Positions 16,497 through 24,364 of a DNA stretch of 62,747 nt are shown in pieces (the first letter of the stretch is position 1; each line of letters begins with the position of its first letter). The translations under genes were made by a program, and so were the position numbers. Source of the DNA: Ruminococcus sp. (lineage in GTDB: Bacteria > Bacillota > Clostridia > Oscillospirales > Ruminococcaceae). The stretch lies in assembly GCA_023665505.1 (NCBI GenBank), contig JAMPDU010000002.1, forward strand, positions 1 to 62,747. The letters are read 5' to 3'. The notes under the pieces are model-generated. The model ran no database searches and was not told the origin of the DNA. It saw only the letters and a list, made by a program, of their open reading frames with translations.

Positions 16497-17285
16497 TCAG
16501 GAAACCGCCGGCATAATCACCATAAATTCCTCCAGCGTTTCCAGCCAAGTTTCAAGGTAACCGTCGATAAACTCCGACAGCGGCACTGCCACCAAAAACA
16601 GTATCGCAAAGCCGAAAGCCACTTTCAGCTGAATGTTGATTACCATAATCTGTATCTGCGGCACGGATTTCATCAGCACGCCCATACAGAATTCCAGTAT
16701 CAGTTCCGCCGCTATAATCGGCATCGCCAGCTTTATAACCGTCCCCAGCAGCACCGAGAAGTACACCGCCACGCTGTACCCCAAATCGGGGTTAAAACCC
16801 CCCTCTCCCATAGGGATTATATCGTAAGATACAACAAACAGCTTTATATATGACATATGGGAATTCGTCGCAAAGAAATACAGGTACAGCATAAAGCTGA
16901 TGAACGAACCCATAATTGACATCTGAACATTGGTTTCCGGGTCGAAAACCTTAGCCATGCCAAGACCGGACTGCATATCCATAATCTCGCCGGCAATCTG
17001 CACCGAGTAGAAAAACAGGTCGGTAATAAACCCGATAACAAGCCCGATAAAGGTTTCCCGCAGTATCATCATCAGATAGACGCCCGCGGCTGTTCCCGCG
17101 TCGATAGGCTCGGGCTGAACCACTAAAATGACAATATATGTAATAAAAAGGGATATTCCGATTTTCGCTATGGTTGGAATGTTCCGCCGCGACAAAATCG
17201 GGTTAAAGGCAAATATGCAAAGTATTCGGGCAAAAACCAGCAAATTGGTCTCAAAGCTCCGAAACAGGACAACAAAGAAATCCAA
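16497..17285 (-). CDS. fliR: Flagellar export gate protein FliR
   Basis: A 262-residue membrane protein with about six hydrophobic segments and the family blocks RETFIGLVIGF and DMQSGLGMAKVFDP. It assembles with FliP and FliQ into the export channel. The initiation codon is TTG (17285), supported by GGGAGG nine bases upstream; no ATG is available nearby. It lies between fliQ and flhB as in other Firmicutes. Confidence 0.95.
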   Translation of the reverse strand: MDFFVVLFRSFETNLLVFARILCIFAFNPILSRRNIPTIAKIGISLFITYIVILVVQPEPIDAGTAAGVYLMMILRETFIGLVIGFITDLFFYSVQIAGEIMDMQSGLGMAKVFDPETNVQMSIMGSFISFMLYLYFFATNSHMSYIKLFVVSYDIIPMGEGGFNPDLGYSVAVYFSVLLGTVIKLAMPIIAAELILEFCMGVLMKSVPQIQIMVINIQLKVAFGFAILFLVAVPLSEFIDGYLETWLETLEEFMVIMPAVS

Positions 17286-17350
17286 TATCCGTTTCCTCCC
17301 TACACTTCCCGATTAAAACGCGCCCCGCTCTTTCCGCCTTTTTTTGTACG

Positions 17351-17638
17351 CTACCAACGGCTGCCGGTCTGCTGGCTCACCTCGTTTATGATGTCGAAAA
17401 TGTGGGTGACAAACTCGCTGCACCAGTTCATCATCATCGGCGCCATAAGCAGCAGCAGTACGACTATAGTCAGCGCTTTCGGCACAAAGGTAAGGGTCTG
17501 CTCGTGTACCTGGGTCGCCGCCTGAAGTATGGCAATAACAAGTCCCACCAGCATGCTTATCAGCAGAAGAGGTCCCGCCAGTTTTATTGAAAGAACAAGA
17601 GCCTCTCTGAAAATATCCAGAACCATTTCCTCAGACAT
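17351..17638 (-). CDS. fliQ: Flagellar export gate protein FliQ
   Basis: A small 95-residue membrane protein (family about 89) with two membrane helices and the typical LLISMLVGLVIAILQAATQ and TLTFVPKALTIVV. It is part of the FliPQR channel. The ATG at 17638 follows a GAAAGGAAAA ribosome site. It is immediately downstream of fliP. Confidence 0.96.
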   Translation of the reverse strand: MSEEMVLDIFREALVLSIKLAGPLLLISMLVGLVIAILQAATQVHEQTLTFVPKALTIVVLLLLMAPMMMNWCSEFVTHIFDIINEVSQQTGSRW

Positions 17639-17658
17639 AGCCTTTTATTTTCCTTTCA

Positions 17659-18633
17659 CTACGCGTACATATGGAAACCGCTTACAAGCGAGCCTATAAG
17701 CAGCGTCCACCCGTCGCAGAGTATAAACAGCAGCAGCTTGAACGGCACGGAAATCGTCGTCGGCGGCAGCATCATCATACCCATTGACATAAGCAGCGTT
17801 GAAACTACAATATCTATAATCAAAAACGGAATGTACAGCAAAAAGCCGATTTCAAAGCCGATTTTGATTTCGCTTAATATAAACGCGGGAACGACCAGCG
17901 TAAAGCTGACCTCCTCGATAAATTCCTCCTCCGTCTCGGCGGTAATTTCCGTATCCGTCAGCCCGAGGAAAAAGTCCATTGAATCGTTGCTTGTGTTGGC
18001 AAGCATCCATTTTTTTAACGGCGTGGAAGCCGCCTGAACCGCCTCCACCGAGGTATACTCCCCGTTTTTGTACGGTACGTACGCAACCTCGTTCATCTCG
18101 CTTATAACGGGGGTCATGATAAACAGCGTCAGAAAAAGCGCAAGCCCTATCATTACCTGATTGGGCGGCGTTTGCTGGACGCCCATGGCGTTCCTTAAAA
18201 GTGAGAACGAGATTATTATCCTCGTAAAGCAGGTCAGCATTACCAGTATCGACGGAGCTAACGACAGTATCGTTATCAGCAGAATAAGGTCGATAGTGGT
18301 GGAGCTTTGGTTTAAATTCAGCAATTCAAGCAGGTTGTCAGCCTCGTCGTCATCGTCCGTGACAGGCTCGTCGTATGGGAGCGTATCCGAAACCGTTGTT
18401 TCAGCCTGATTGCCGTTCTCGTCCGTCTGAACGGGAGCTGTCCCGAACTGGGTCTGGGTCGGCTCTGTAGTCTGAGGCACGGAGGTTTCCACATTCGGAA
18501 TAGTAGTAACTATCCCCGTAACGCCCTGCTCGGGGTTTGCCGCCGCAAAGGCTGTAAGACCCGGAAATGAAACCGCCATGACGGTACCGCAGATAAAAGC
18601 CGCGGCAATTTTTTTAAAAATCATCTTTTTCAT
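17659..18633 (-). CDS. fliP: Flagellar export gate protein FliP, long N-terminal form
   Basis: The core of the export channel. The conserved C-terminal part (from ILSLAPSILVMLTCFTR) has the family hallmarks NQVMIGLALFLTLF and MMMLPPTTISVPFKLLLF. It is 324 residues, about 70-100 longer than most FliP. After a signal peptide (AAAFICGTVMAVSFPGLTAFA) come about 100 residues of Thr/Gln/Pro-rich and then Asp-rich linker before the first core helix. The ATG at 18633 has AGAGGACGG upstream and lies inside the end of fliO; the longer frame to 18774 is rejected. Confidence 0.93.
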   Translation of the reverse strand: MKKMIFKKIAAAFICGTVMAVSFPGLTAFAAANPEQGVTGIVTTIPNVETSVPQTTEPTQTQFGTAPVQTDENGNQAETTVSDTLPYDEPVTDDDDEADNLLELLNLNQSSTTIDLILLITILSLAPSILVMLTCFTRIIISFSLLRNAMGVQQTPPNQVMIGLALFLTLFIMTPVISEMNEVAYVPYKNGEYTSVEAVQAASTPLKKWMLANTSNDSMDFFLGLTDTEITAETEEEFIEEVSFTLVVPAFILSEIKIGFEIGFLLYIPFLIIDIVVSTLLMSMGMMMLPPTTISVPFKLLLFILCDGWTLLIGSLVSGFHMYA

Positions 18634-19024
18634 TCCGTCCGTCCTCTTTATTTTGGGTATTCTCTTTATTTCTTTCCGCGAAAGCCTTTTTAAGGCTCTG
18701 CATAAAGCCCGCCTGAGCGGACGCGGCAGGAACGGTATCATCGCTGCCGTACAGCTCGATATCCTCCCTGTCAAGGTCGCATATCTTATTCACCGAATTG
18801 GGAGTAACGCCGATAAGCATACATTTACTTCCAACCTCGATTATCATCAGCTGCTTATCGGGAGCGACCCCCGTACATTCTATAATTTTTATCATCTTGC
18901 GGCTGCCGCCGAAACCTCCGCCGCCCAGCCGCTTATTCAGCCACCTTGACGCGTAAAACGCAAGGAACATCAGTCCGATAATTCCCAGCAGCGCGCAAAT
19001 AACGGTAAAAGCCTCGCCGAACAT
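18614..19024 (-). CDS. fliO: Flagellar biosynthetic protein FliO/FliZ
   Basis: A 136-residue protein with one N-terminal membrane helix (VICALLGIIGLMFLAFYA) and a small domain containing IKIIECTGVAPDKQLMIIEV and LIGVTPNSV, the FliO pattern. FliO helps FliP assemble, and the two genes overlap by 20 bases. Its ATG overlaps the cheY stop (TAATG). The charged C-terminal tail is not conserved. Confidence 0.92.
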   Translation of the reverse strand: MFGEAFTVICALLGIIGLMFLAFYASRWLNKRLGGGGFGGSRKMIKIIECTGVAPDKQLMIIEVGSKCMLIGVTPNSVNKICDLDREDIELYGSDDTVPAASAQAGFMQSLKKAFAERNKENTQNKEDGRNEKDDF

Positions 19025-19386
19025 TAACCGAGGACTTTCTGAACCGTCTGGAGAATTCTGTCAGCCTTAAAGGGCTTAACGATAAAGTCCAGCGCGCCCA
19101 GCTTGATAGCCTCAACAACCATGGATTCCTGACCCATGGCGGAGCACATAACTATCTTAGCCGAAGGGTCGGACGCCTTAATGTCCCTGAGAGCCTCGAT
19201 GCCTGTTTTATTGGGCATTGTGATGTCCATAATAACAAGGTCGGGTTTTTCCGAGGCGTATGTATTGCAGGCGATTTCGCCGTCGGCAGCCTCGAGAATA
19301 TTGGTGTAACCGTTCTTTGTGAGCGCGTCCTTAATCATCATGCGCATGAAAGCCGCGTCGTCAACAAGCAAAATTTTCTTATCCAT
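19024..19386 (-). CDS. cheY: Chemotaxis response regulator CheY
   Basis: A 120-residue single-domain receiver. The acid pocket (LLVDDAAF), the phospho-acceptor Asp (LVIMDITMPN), Thr/Ser (VMCSAMGQ) and Lys (FIVKPFKAD) are all present. CheY-P binds the switch (FliM/FliY) to change motor rotation; FliY and CheC encoded in the same operon would dephosphorylate it. It lies between fliY and fliO, as in Bacillus. Confidence 0.95.
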   Translation of the reverse strand: MDKKILLVDDAAFMRMMIKDALTKNGYTNILEAADGEIACNTYASEKPDLVIMDITMPNKTGIEALRDIKASDPSAKIVMCSAMGQESMVVEAIKLGALDFIVKPFKADRILQTVQKVLG

Positions 19387-19475
19387 AGTAAATCTCCGTT
19401 TCTCCGCCGTTCAAGAAATTTTTTCTAAAGCGGGCGCGGCAGGCGGTACCGCGGCCGTTGAGAGTTCTCTTTGGG

Positions 19476-20756
19476 CTATTCCTTTCCTCCGAGGGAGTCA
19501 AGGAATTTTGACTTGATTATCTCGGTAATTCTTACCGCGAAATTATCATCTATAACAACAACGTCGCCTTTTGCGACAAGATTGCCGTTTACAATTATAT
19601 CCACCGGCGCGCCCGCCTGACGTTCAAGCTCGATTATTGTACCCTGCGTAAAGTCCAGTATTTCCTTAACCTTTCTCACGCACGAGCCTATCTCGACGGT
19701 AACGTTAAGGGGTACTCCCATAAGGAGCTTAAGGTTGTCGTTCTGATCCTGCGAAAGCGAGGGGTTCTGATACGCGCCGAAACTTTGCAGCTGTATCGGC
19801 TGAATATTCATAGGCGGCATTTGGTACTGCTGCTGAGGGTACATACCGTACATACCCGCCATATTCGGGTCGGGGTAGCCCATAGGCTGCTGCATCGGCA
19901 TACCTTGGGGCATCTGCGGCATTCCCTGCATAGGCATTCCCATTTGCGGCATGCCCTGCATAGGCATTTGCTGCATCTGCGGAGCTGCTGCCTGAGGAGC
20001 TGCGGCAGCGCCGCCTCCCATAAGCTTTTCTATTTCCTCCTGAGACATAGTTCCGCCGGAAGACGTCGCCGGAGCGGGAGCAGGCTCGGGAACATTGTTA
20101 ACCGCAGCTGCAGCCGCAGCGTCCTCCTGAACGTTATTGTAGCCCGCCATCATCTTCGACGCCATATCCTTGGCGAGGTCGATGGTGAGCACCGAAATGA
20201 ACTCCGACTTAATAACGCCGTCTATCGTAAGGTCGAACTTTACCGTGCACACATAATCCTGTCCCGCGATTTCGTAAATTTCCGTCTGCACGTCTCCGTC
20301 GCCGTTCTGCACCAGCGCCTCGGGGGTGGAGATGTCCACCGTTGTTTCGATTATCTCCGAAAGGGCTGTGGCGGACGCGCCCATCATCTGGTTCATTACC
20401 TCGCAGACCGCGGAGATATTCAGCTCGTCGAACTGAAAGTCCTCCGAAATTTCAAGGGGCAGACCCATTAACTGATTAAGTATCAGCTGCACGTCGTTCT
20501 GTTTCAGAACCAGCACGTTTTGACCCGAAATACCTTGGGTGTATTTGATTTTTACCATGATTGACGGTTCCAGCTCGGGGAAATTTACCTCTTCCGCTTT
20601 GATGACGCTTACCGTGGGAGTAGTGATCCACACCTTTGCGGAGAGCATATTCGATACGGCGGTGGCTGCTGAACCCATAGTTATATTCATTATTTCGCCT
20701 ATGGCGTCCATTTCCACGTCGCCGAAGCCGTCAATAGTAATCTTCTCATCGCTCAT
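19476..20756 (-). CDS. fliY: Flagellar switch phosphatase FliY (CheC-FliN fusion)
   Basis: A 426-residue motor switch protein. The N-terminal CheC-like domain has two intact phosphatase motifs (DAIGEIMNITMGSA and SAVCEVMNQMMGAS). The C-terminal FliN domain runs from LLMGVPLNVTVEIG to NFAVRITEI. A long linker joins them, beginning with a FliM-like SQEEIEKLMGG motif and continuing as a Met/Gln/Pro-rich tract with repeated MPMQGMPQM units. In Bacillus the CheY-binding peptide is at the extreme N-terminus; here the only similar motif is in the linker. Start ATG 20756. Confidence 0.94.
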   Translation of the reverse strand: MSDEKITIDGFGDVEMDAIGEIMNITMGSAATAVSNMLSAKVWITTPTVSVIKAEEVNFPELEPSIMVKIKYTQGISGQNVLVLKQNDVQLILNQLMGLPLEISEDFQFDELNISAVCEVMNQMMGASATALSEIIETTVDISTPEALVQNGDGDVQTEIYEIAGQDYVCTVKFDLTIDGVIKSEFISVLTIDLAKDMASKMMAGYNNVQEDAAAAAAVNNVPEPAPAPATSSGGTMSQEEIEKLMGGGAAAAPQAAAPQMQQMPMQGMPQMGMPMQGMPQMPQGMPMQQPMGYPDPNMAGMYGMYPQQQYQMPPMNIQPIQLQSFGAYQNPSLSQDQNDNLKLLMGVPLNVTVEIGSCVRKVKEILDFTQGTIIELERQAGAPVDIIVNGNLVAKGDVVVIDDNFAVRITEIIKSKFLDSLGGKE

Positions 20757-20818
20757 TATATGTAACCATCCTTTCCGTTCTGCGGCGATTTTCTTTTTCA
20801 GCTTGCCCCAAAACCGGG

Positions 20819-21826
20819 TTATTTTCCTAAGTCTTTGTAGATATTGTCTATTTTAACAGCCTTTTTGTTGTTTTTTGTACCGAGCTTGCCGTCAAACCAC
20901 AGGTTTTCGCCGATATTGACGTTAATATTCCTGTCGATAGGCACGTTTAACGGAATAATATCGTTAACCTGCATAGTCAGCACGTCGTACAAATCAAGCT
21001 TTGTTTCGCCCAGAACCGCGCTTATCCGCAGCTCGGAATCCTTGATAGCCTCAAGCAGCGAGACCCGTCTTTCCTTTTCTCTTTTCGGGTCCAGCTTTTT
21101 GGTGGTTCTCGACCACCTGTCGCCGAATTTGGACATTATCGACTCAAGGTTCATGGCGGGGATACAGAACGTCATGGTGTTCTTTACGTCCTTTATCTCC
21201 ATTTCCAGCACCACGAGGATAACCACCTCGTCCGGGGAAATGGACTGCATAACTCTTGCGTTGGTTTCGATTGTGGTGATAACGGGGTTTATATCGATGT
21301 AAGTCCCCCACGGTTCTTTCAAAAGAGCAGCCATTTTATTCAGCACCGTTGTGAACAGCCCCACCTCGATTTCGGTGAAGTCCCTGTTCTGCTCGTAGTA
21401 GGTACCCTCGCCGCCCATAAGGCGGTCCATCATAGTGAAAGCTATCTGGTTCGATACCTGCATAATGCTGTTTGTTTCCATAACATCGTCGTCGGTTATA
21501 CCCATATTAACCATCGACATCATAACATAGTCAGGGAGCGCGTTGTTGAACTCGTAATACAGCTGTTCCTCTATCTGAAGAACCTCCACCTTGCAGAAAA
21601 TTCTCATCAGTCCTGTAAGATAAGAGGAAAGCACGCGGGAATAGTTTTCAAAAATACCGTCTATGACCTTAAGCTGCTCCTTGGTGAACTTTTTCGGCAT
21701 CTTGAAGTCATAGTTCTTGACCTTTTGCTCCTTATGCTCTTCTATTTCCTCAAAGGCTTTCGTTCCTTCAGACGAAAAGCTGTTCAACAGTGCGTCAATC
21801 TGGCTTTGCGACAGTACGTCAGCCAT
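20819..21826 (-). CDS. fliM: Flagellar motor switch protein FliM
   Basis: A 335-residue C-ring protein. The N-terminal CheY-P binding peptide DVLSQSQIDALL is intact. A CheC-like middle domain (YVMMSMVNMG, FTEIEVGLF) and a C-terminal SpoA domain (VLTMQVNDIIPLNVPIDRN) follow. It comes directly after motB; fliL, often between motB and fliM in clostridia, is absent. Confidence 0.97.
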   Translation of the reverse strand: MADVLSQSQIDALLNSFSSEGTKAFEEIEEHKEQKVKNYDFKMPKKFTKEQLKVIDGIFENYSRVLSSYLTGLMRIFCKVEVLQIEEQLYYEFNNALPDYVMMSMVNMGITDDDVMETNSIMQVSNQIAFTMMDRLMGGEGTYYEQNRDFTEIEVGLFTTVLNKMAALLKEPWGTYIDINPVITTIETNARVMQSISPDEVVILVVLEMEIKDVKNTMTFCIPAMNLESIMSKFGDRWSRTTKKLDPKREKERRVSLLEAIKDSELRISAVLGETKLDLYDVLTMQVNDIIPLNVPIDRNINVNIGENLWFDGKLGTKNNKKAVKIDNIYKDLGK

Positions 21827-21874
21827 ATCTTTGCAACCATCCTTTCCGGAAATCGTACCTCTCCGGTTTTATTC

Positions 21875-22786
21875 TCATGACCTGTTTCCGGCAAGCATTT
21901 CTTCCTTTGTATAATATACCCTGTCGGGATCGGTTCGCTGTAAATCGTTATCGGGAGGCGTTTCCTCCGCGTCGCCGCCCACCGTGCCGCCGTTCTCGTC
22001 GGAGGGCTGTATAAAGCCCTTGCCGTACTCAAGCTGCAAAAGCTCGTTCACGACTTCCGGGTCGGTGAAGTCCACGTCGTTCCTCACAAAGATTATCTCA
22101 ACGCGCCTGTTCTGCCGTCTGCCCTCCTCGGTTTCGTTGTCCTCCACGGGGCGGTATTTTCCGTACCCCGCCGACGAAAACTTATCGGGGTCGCAGGCGT
22201 CAAGCCCAAGCATATAATTTATAACCGAATTGGCGCGCCCCGAAGAGAGCGACCATTCGTTCACGTCCGAATTTGACGCGCCGGCGGTATGACCGCTGAC
22301 CTTGACGGCGTAGATACGCTCGTTTACGCTCCGTATACCGTCCGAAATAATATCCAGTATGTATTTTCCCTCGTCCAGCAGCACGTCGCTGTCCCCCGCA
22401 AAGAAAACGTTGTCTCTGAACCGCATGTAAACGCCCGTGTTGGACATCTCCACACTCACGCTTGACGACAGGTCGTTCTGCGCCACGACTTCCTTAAGGT
22501 ACAGATAAAAGTCCTCAAAGTCGATAATTTCCTCATACTCGTCAACCTCCGGGACTTCCTCCTCGTAGACCGCGTCCGGGTCGTTTTCGGGGTTAGGCTC
22601 GCCCACTACCTGCACTTCGCTTTTGCCTTGGGAAAAGTACGTCGCAATTAACTGCCACTTGCTCTGATCCATATTCGACATCGAATACAGCAGCACGAAA
22701 AACGTCAGCACCAACGTAATCATGTCGCCGTAGGTGTCCATCCAGCTGCCGCCCTCTTCTTCCTGGGACTGTCTCCTCTGCGCCAA
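21875..22786 (-). CDS. motB: Flagellar motor stator protein MotB
   Basis: Anchors the stator to peptidoglycan. It is 303 residues: one membrane helix containing the proton-binding Asp (WMDTYGDMITLVLTFFVL), an acidic linker (EEEVPEVDEYEEIIDFED), and an OmpA-like domain (VKVSGHTAGASNSDVNEWSL in family position, then GRANSVINYM and RRQNRRVEI). The initiation codon is TTG 22786, eight bases after GGGAGG; the nearby ATG is out of frame. It is 250 bases from motA, with its own promoter at 22893-22921. Confidence 0.95.
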   Translation of the reverse strand: MAQRRQSQEEEGGSWMDTYGDMITLVLTFFVLLYSMSNMDQSKWQLIATYFSQGKSEVQVVGEPNPENDPDAVYEEEVPEVDEYEEIIDFEDFYLYLKEVVAQNDLSSSVSVEMSNTGVYMRFRDNVFFAGDSDVLLDEGKYILDIISDGIRSVNERIYAVKVSGHTAGASNSDVNEWSLSSGRANSVINYMLGLDACDPDKFSSAGYGKYRPVEDNETEEGRRQNRRVEIIFVRNDVDFTDPEVVNELLQLEYGKGFIQPSDENGGTVGGDAEETPPDNDLQRTDPDRVYYTKEEMLAGNRS

Positions 22787-22892
22787 AGCATATTCCTCCC
22801 TCTTTAGTAAGGATTATTGAAATTCCGCGGAACGCCCGGCAAAAGTTTGCCGCCGCAAACCCGCTTAATCATTCGTCAATATCAGATAGTAT

Positions 22893-22921
22893 ATTATAAC
22901 ATATTTTCGCGCAAATTTAAA
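22893..22921 (-). promoter_or_regulatory. Internal sigma-A promoter upstream of motB
   Basis: TTTAAA (22916-22921), 17-bp spacer, TATAAT (22893-22898) with an extended TG. It sits in an AT-rich 252-bp gap between motA and motB, unusually long for this pair. The rest of the gap shows no gene. Confidence 0.65.
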
Positions 22922-23038
22922 GCACATTTTTAAAAATTTTTGCACTAAAAACGCCGAAATTTCCGTCAACTTTCCGTTATATTTAGTGATATTGCACATT
23001 TTGCACGTAATATTTTCCAATATACGAAAATTTTGGAA

Positions 23039-23839
23039 TTATTCTCCCTCGCCCGAGCTTGCCGCGCCTTTCTTTGGAACGTGTGTTCCCGGGAGCATCA
23101 TTCTCAGCTTTTCCTCAACGTAACGGGGGTTCGCGCCCGAGATGATTGCGAGAGTACCCTCCTCGATGATTTGCAGACAGAGAATTTCCTGATTATGGTT
23201 ATATTTACAAAGATTTCCTATAGGCGTAAATATAAGGTGGGCAAGGATACATCCGTAAAACGTCGTAACCAGCGCCGTTGACATACTTTGACCCAAGCTT
23301 GCCGCCGAGTTGGGGTCGGTAGGGTCAAGTGTGGCAAGCATGTTGATAAGTCCAACCAGCGTACCGATCATACCCATGGCGGGCGCAACCGCCGAGCCTT
23401 TCGCCCAAAGCGCGTAGTTGCTCTCGTGACGGTCGCATATAAAGTTTATGGACTCGTCAAGCATCGCCTGTACCTTATCCGCGTCGTTGGCGTCCACGAT
23501 AAGCATCAGCGCCGACTTCATAAACGGGTCGGGGCAGGCGTTCGCCGCCTCTTCAAGTGCGAGAATACCTTTCATACGGGCGGTTTTACAGTGCTCCACC
23601 ATTTGATTTATGTAGGTGTCGGGGTCGTACTTTTTCGGCAGGAAAGCCACCTTAAGCATTTTGGGAATTTTTGTCAGCACCGACAGCGGGAAGTTAAAGA
23701 TTATCGCGCCTATAGTACCGCCCACAACGATAGCGATTGAGGCGGGGTCGATAAAGCCGCTGAGCTCGCCGCCCGACATAATGCCCCAGACAATAAGTCC
23801 CATAGCAAGCACAAAACCTATAATACCTGAAATATTCAT
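23039..23839 (-). CDS. motA: Flagellar motor stator protein MotA
   Basis: The ion-channel partner of MotB. It is 266 residues with four membrane helices: IIGFVLAMGLIVWGI at the N-terminus, VVGGTIGAIIFNFP, and the paired C-terminal helices (APAMGMIGTLVGLINML and TALVTTFYGCILAHLIFTPI, the latter with the conserved Pro). The cytoplasmic loop carries the charged residues that meet FliG. It is downstream of flbD as in Clostridium. The start ATG 23839 follows GGAGGACG. Confidence 0.95.
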   Translation of the reverse strand: MNISGIIGFVLAMGLIVWGIMSGGELSGFIDPASIAIVVGGTIGAIIFNFPLSVLTKIPKMLKVAFLPKKYDPDTYINQMVEHCKTARMKGILALEEAANACPDPFMKSALMLIVDANDADKVQAMLDESINFICDRHESNYALWAKGSAVAPAMGMIGTLVGLINMLATLDPTDPNSAASLGQSMSTALVTTFYGCILAHLIFTPIGNLCKYNHNQEILCLQIIEEGTLAIISGANPRYVEEKLRMMLPGTHVPKKGAASSGEGE

Positions 23840-23917
23840 ACCAAACGTCCTCCGATATAAATTTTATCTATAAAAAGCAGTACAACACGGCAACGCCGTA
23901 TCTGCAATTCGTTCACG

Positions 23918-24100
23918 TCAAGAATTTATGAATTTCTTATAGTCCTTAATCATCTCGAGAATTACGTCGAGTTTTTCCTGCACGAGGTATCTGTGCCCGT
24001 TCTCCATTGTGACCACGGTGTCGGGGGTTTCCTCGGCAAGCTCGATAAAGTTCTCATTTATAAGTATAACCGTTCCGTTAAGCCTTGTCAATTTTATCAT
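23918..24100 (-). CDS. flbD: Flagellar protein FlbD
   Basis: A 60-residue protein found after flgE in Firmicute flagellar operons. The signature MIKLTRLNGTVILIN, FIELAEETPDTVVTMENG and LVQEKLDVILE match the family. Its biochemical role is not well defined; it has been linked to stator or swarming functions. The start ATG 24100 follows GAAAGGAAA. A large inverted repeat lies between it and flgE. Confidence 0.92.
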   Translation of the reverse strand: MIKLTRLNGTVILINENFIELAEETPDTVVTMENGHRYLVQEKLDVILEMIKDYKKFINS

Positions 24101-24198
24101 AATAATTTTTTTCCTTTCGGCATACTTTTTTTAAAAATTGTTAATATTTCGTGTACATCTTGTATTTATCAACCGTCCTTAAACTCCTTGTAAATCTA

Positions 24199-24265
24199 TT
24201 GATATAACATCTTTACGGGGCGGGGTTTTTTGGAAAAATCTTGCCCCGTAAAGGTTATTATCAAT
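24199..24265. repeat. Large hairpin between flgE and flbD
   Basis: Perfect 11-bp core CTTTACGGGGC/GCCCCGTAAAG (24211-24221, 24243-24253), extended by imperfect arms (ATTGATA...TATCAAT) to about 24 bp, with a 21-base loop. There is no long T-run after it on either strand. It could be an RNA-processing or attenuation element between hook and stator genes. Confidence 0.6.
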
Positions 24266-24364
24266 ACTTTTACAGAGGGAAAATTCTGTAAAATGTCATT
24301 TTTATCCGTACCGCGGCGCAAGCTCGCCAAAGCGCGCCGCAGCCGTTAAAACGGGATCAATTCA

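Noticed and set aside
17659..18774. FliP starting at 18774
   Set aside because: The extra residues are Arg-rich antisense-like sequence inside fliO; ATG 18633 is followed directly by a signal peptide and has AGAGGACGG upstream.
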